Assembly (NCBI GenBank): GCA_946807835.1
Contig: OX327704.1
Span: forward strand, 5,518,001-5,582,000
Direction: 5' to 3'
Source of the DNA: Ailanthus altissimus
Lineage: Eukaryota > Streptophyta > Magnoliopsida > Sapindales > Simaroubaceae
DNA length: 64,000 bases
Shown here: positions 60,739-64,000 of the stretch, in pieces
How positions within the stretch are numbered: position 1 is the stretch's first letter
Layout: every line of letters starts with the position of its first letter
Program-made: the position numbers and the translations under genes
Notes under the pieces: generated by a model
Told to the model about the DNA's origin: nothing
Databases searched by the model: none
The model's input: only the letters and a program-made list of their open reading frames with translations

Positions 60739-63700
60739 TCATCCTAAGGACGTCTCTATCTTGTCATGCAGGGTAACCACCAGGTCATGCGCATCATCTA
60801 AGAGCTTCCATACATCAAGTTGCCCAGCCATGCTATTACACTCCCTTATAATCTCATCCATGCTGCTGTATTTCTCAATGATTAGTTTTCTCCGCTGCAA
60901 TACTGAAGCTGCAATTGCATAGAGCAGCAGATCATCTGTTGGTGGAGCTCGTTGTCTTATCCTGCTCCATGCAGATTTTCCAATTCCGGCCCTAATGGCT
61001 GCCCGATCTGCCCACATCACCTCCCAGAGGCAAATTGTCTGCTCAAAAGTCAATTCCCTTCGAAATAAAACAATCACCATCCTATAAACAAAAAAGCAAT
61101 CTCCAGCCTGGAGCTTCTCCAAGTGTCTGTAAAGGTGAGAATCCTTGAATTTTATTATCTTGGAGACAATATTCAGTTGCCTTCGGATCCCCACCTCATC
61201 AAGCCTAAAGTTATGCCGAGCCTTCTTCATAAAACCCACAAAACACCAGAAAGCCTCATAATCCTCCGCAATCACAGAAATTATGGGAGAGAGAAGATCA
61301 CTCATCCCCTGACAGTAACCAATTTCAGGGTCATAGAGTGCATAGGCTTCAAGAATGGCAACTAATCGTGCAGCATGGAAAATTCCACAGGGCTCCAAGT
61401 GATCATAATCCTTTAAACCAACAGCCTCAGCAGAACGACGTGCCCTGCCTTCTGATACTGCAGCCTGAGAAGGAGAATATGGCATCCATTCAGAATTGGC
61501 ACGCACAGCATCCAGGCGAATGATTCGCTGCCACATTGCAAAATCTTCTTTGACACGTAGTTTGGCCTTGACTTCTGTGCTTGTGGGAGGAATATTCTCT
61601 TTGGGAGCCTCATTAGGATTGTTCTCTTCCCTACCTTCTGAACAGGGAAAAGCCTGAATCACTTCAGGGTCTTCAGAAGAGTCTGAGTCAGATGACTCAG
61701 AGTTTAGTGCAGAAGCATCAGCATTAGTGATGCTTCTTGAACTATCATTTCCTTCCAACAATATACTCGACGGGTCATCTGAGTACTCGGCAACTAGATT
61801 CCTTTCCTCACTGGAAAGAGACTCCCTGGCACTAACTACATCTTCAGAACTTGAGGTATCTGTGTCTTGAACAACACTCCCACTATCCCCATTGGAGCCA
61901 GTCTCACCAATATCTTTTAACTTTAAACTCCCATTACTGCGTTTGAGGAGCCGCCGGCACTCTCTACGAAGCTTCTCATATTCCTTCCTGCATTCACAAA
62001 TTAACAAAAGATATCAATGAAAAATAAAACCTAAAAGATGGAAGCAAAAATTAACAACTCATTTTTCATAAGGTCAAATTAGATATCAAAATAGCAGGAA
62101 ACACACACTACATTGAAAATTACGGGATGAGCACGATCGAATTACCTTTTCTGAGTTCTTACAACCTCTCTTTCCTCTTTGGAACTGTTCAATTCATAGC
62201 TGTTGAAGGAAAGAAAGATAATCTGTCATCATAATATTTGAAATTGGATAACATGCTTCATCTTTTTCTTCTTCTTTTTTTCCGTGTGTGTGTGTGTGTG
62301 TACCCTCTCTACCAGTCATGCCAAAGACCAAATCACCCAAATGGTAAATATCAAAAACTTTAAATAAGGCCAAATGTACTTACACTCCCAGGAGGAATGG
62401 CCAAACCTCAGCTCTAATACTTGGATCCACACCCTACATCACAAACATGGAATGTTTAGATATTAAAACTAGTTGTAAAATCAAAACTTGTAATAAAGGA
62501 ATAGGTTGATGAAAAATGATGACTCACTCTACTGCGAACTTTCTTCAAGAACTTAACCCCACCATCACGGAATTTCCCATCTGGTGCAAACAAACGTCTC
62601 CATTGCTGTGGAGATAGTGCACCTTTTCTTTTCCTGCGAGACCATGGTGATTTGAGACGACTCCTGAAATGACACACAGACAAAGTTAGAATCCCAAAAC
62701 AAAATGCTAGTCATGAACGAACTGCCTAATACCACATGGTGCTAATGCAATCACCTTACAAACAATAATTAGTTTTCATAAGAAAATAATGAGATTTCAG
62801 GATTTATAAATGTTGATCAGTAACTGAAAGGTTAAGCTAAACTATTATGGAGTTCAACAGAATCTAAAGTAGTAATTCTCAAGGAGACTAGAATTGAACC
62901 TAAACACAAGAAACTACAAAGGTCAGGTAGGAAAAAACAGACTGAAGTTACCATTTACCACTCCACAATTAAGCTTGATTTCTTCCTTTAAAAATATCAT
63001 ACTAATCAGGTTAACAATTTCCAGTGCATTAGAAATTGGAACAATAAACTTGCATAGTGAGAGAGGAAAGGAGCCTCACAGTTCAAGGAGTACCATTCTT
63101 TACACAGTATGTCCCATTTCTATTTTCCCCTCATTTCTTCTTTTCCGTACATATAAGTAATTCAACTACTTCTAAAATTGTCAACTCATAAGTTCAATTT
63201 GGTTACCGATAATAGTAAAGATAACAGGGAAGGAAGGCTTATTAATTCAGTTGCCCGAATCTTTAACTCAATAAGGCACTATAATTTTTGTGTTATAATT
63301 TAGCAACACACAAGGTCAAATACCCTATATGATATTTGGTATGGACACAGTCAATATACAAAGATTAAGCTTGATCTAAACACACACTCCCTCTCACACC
63401 CGTTCATCAGTAGCCCATATTAAGGCAGATCCAACAACGCAGTGATTTTTCAAAGCGAACAAAGATATGACAACACTCTGATAATAGAAGAGAAGGAACT
63501 AAGCTAATAAAGCTTAAGCGGATCCCAAATGAGAAACGGAAGCGGAAAGAGAAAAAACAGAGCCTAATATGAAGATCTGAATCAAACTTGATAAATCAAA
63601 ATAAAGTAAACATGAATGAGTGATTGAGAACAGAGAGAGACTCACCGATCAGAAGAAGAACAAGAAGCTGGTGAGGAAGAACTAACAACGAATAGAACCG

Positions 63701-63803
63701 AACGCAAGTGAATCCATGAAGATGAAGACGACGACGACGATGACGACGGTGAGGAATTATTTGAAGACGACGATGACGTGTGACTTCGTTTTAGAGCTTT
63801 CAT
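60739..63803 (-). CDS. TBC-domain Rab GTPase-activating protein
   Basis: Five coding exons on the minus strand, 63803-63646, 62663-62528, 62433-62384, 62199-62146 and 61987-60739, join in frame to 548 aa with GT-AG introns. TBC proteins speed GTP hydrolysis by Rab GTPases and end Rab signalling in vesicle transport. The N-terminus is poly-serine (about residues 8-30). The TBC domain opens with GVDPSIRAEVWPFLLG at residue 99. A long acidic Ser-rich insertion follows (about 150-276). Then come the catalytic arginine finger IRLDAVR (Arg295) and glutamine finger YCQGM (Gln359). Later helices include EAFWCFVGFM, LQAGDCFFVYRM and CLWEVMWAD. Both fingers are present, so catalysis is expected. The split domain with an acidic insert is typical of a plant TBC subgroup related to TBC1D15/Gyp7. 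The ATG at 63803 is the first in the reading frame after an in-frame stop. Confidence 0.95.
63721..63760. repeat. (GAC/GAT)n trinucleotide tract in TBC exon 1
   Basis: A run of GAC/GAT triplets on the + strand encodes the poly-serine stretch at the start of the TBC protein on the minus strand. Confidence 0.85.
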
Positions 63804-63912
63804 CTACTAATTTCTTTTTTTAATATTTTATATATTTTTTTCTGCTACTATTATTGTTACTATAGTACTACTGCTAGGGTTTCACGGCAACTTTTGCTTT
63901 TGCTATTGTCAT

Positions 63913-63999
63913 TTACCTAGTGGTAGTGTAGAAAACGGCGGCTAACAAGACGACTCCCGCGAGAGCCGTGACGGCGAAGGCTATGTTAGACGAGGACGA
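63913..63999 (-). CDS. C-terminus of a protein with a terminal membrane helix (partial)
   Basis: The minus-strand frame from the window edge reads SSSSN, then IAFAVTALAGVVLLAAVFY, then TTTR and stop (63913-63915). That is a 19-residue hydrophobic helix with a short polar tail, as in a tail-anchored or single-pass membrane protein. Codons are much more GC-rich than the spacer around them. The stop is 110 bp upstream of the TBC start codon on the same strand. The family cannot be named from 28 residues. Confidence 0.5.
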   Translation of the reverse strand, partial: SSSSNIAFAVTALAGVVLLAAVFYTTTR

Positions 64000-64000
64000 C

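Noticed and set aside
62284..62300. (TG)n tract in a TBC intron
   Set aside because: Short ordinary microsatellite with no further significance.

Overview
The window is AT-rich nuclear DNA from a flowering plant, most likely a eudicot. The evidence is spliced genes with canonical GT-AG introns, a plant-only transporter family, plant LINE and LTR-retrotransposon proteins, and plant-type primer-binding sites. No species is assigned. It holds three protein-coding genes that look intact, one decaying gene, and the 3' tip of a further gene at the right edge. Most of the remaining sequence is nested, degenerate retroelements and AT-rich spacer.

Layout. 1-17.1 kb is repeat territory. It holds three copies of one unexplained sequence (A, B, C; C directly upstream of the first gene) and a decayed gypsy-type ORF split by a 2.8 kb solo-LTR-like insertion. 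That insertion itself carries a foldback TRIM element. A LINE follows, split by a second member of the same solo-LTR family. 17.15-20.2 kb is a complete YSL (yellow stripe-like) metal-nicotianamine transporter gene on the + strand. 23.1-42.8 kb is a nest: a Ty1-copia element (minus strand) carries a third solo-LTR copy near its 3' end. Its integrase core is split by a 9.9 kb Athila-like gypsy element with matching CTTTC target duplications, and that element is split by a 2.3 kb solo LTR with AAGCT duplications. 44.6-45.25 kb is a roughly 92-bp minisatellite. 47.2-49.3 kb is a cytochrome b5 gene (+). 52.35-55.27 kb (minus) is a tandemly duplicated, frame-damaged TOPLESS-like LisH/CTLH gene without WD40 repeats. 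56.9-59.25 kb is a fourth solo-LTR copy. 60.7-63.8 kb (minus) is a TBC-domain Rab GAP gene, and at 63.9-64.0 kb is the C-terminus of another same-strand gene with a terminal membrane helix.

The host genes do not form a pathway. YSL moves metal chelates across membranes, cytochrome b5 donates electrons to ER desaturases and P450s, and the TBC protein inactivates Rab GTPases. The clearest structure not covered by a standard gene annotation is the four-copy 2.1-2.3 kb LTR-like family. Its boundaries can be read from target-site duplications, and it has a much better conserved central block. I found no sign of an undescribed enzymatic or defence system. Family names rest on recognition of the translated sequence only; no database search was run.
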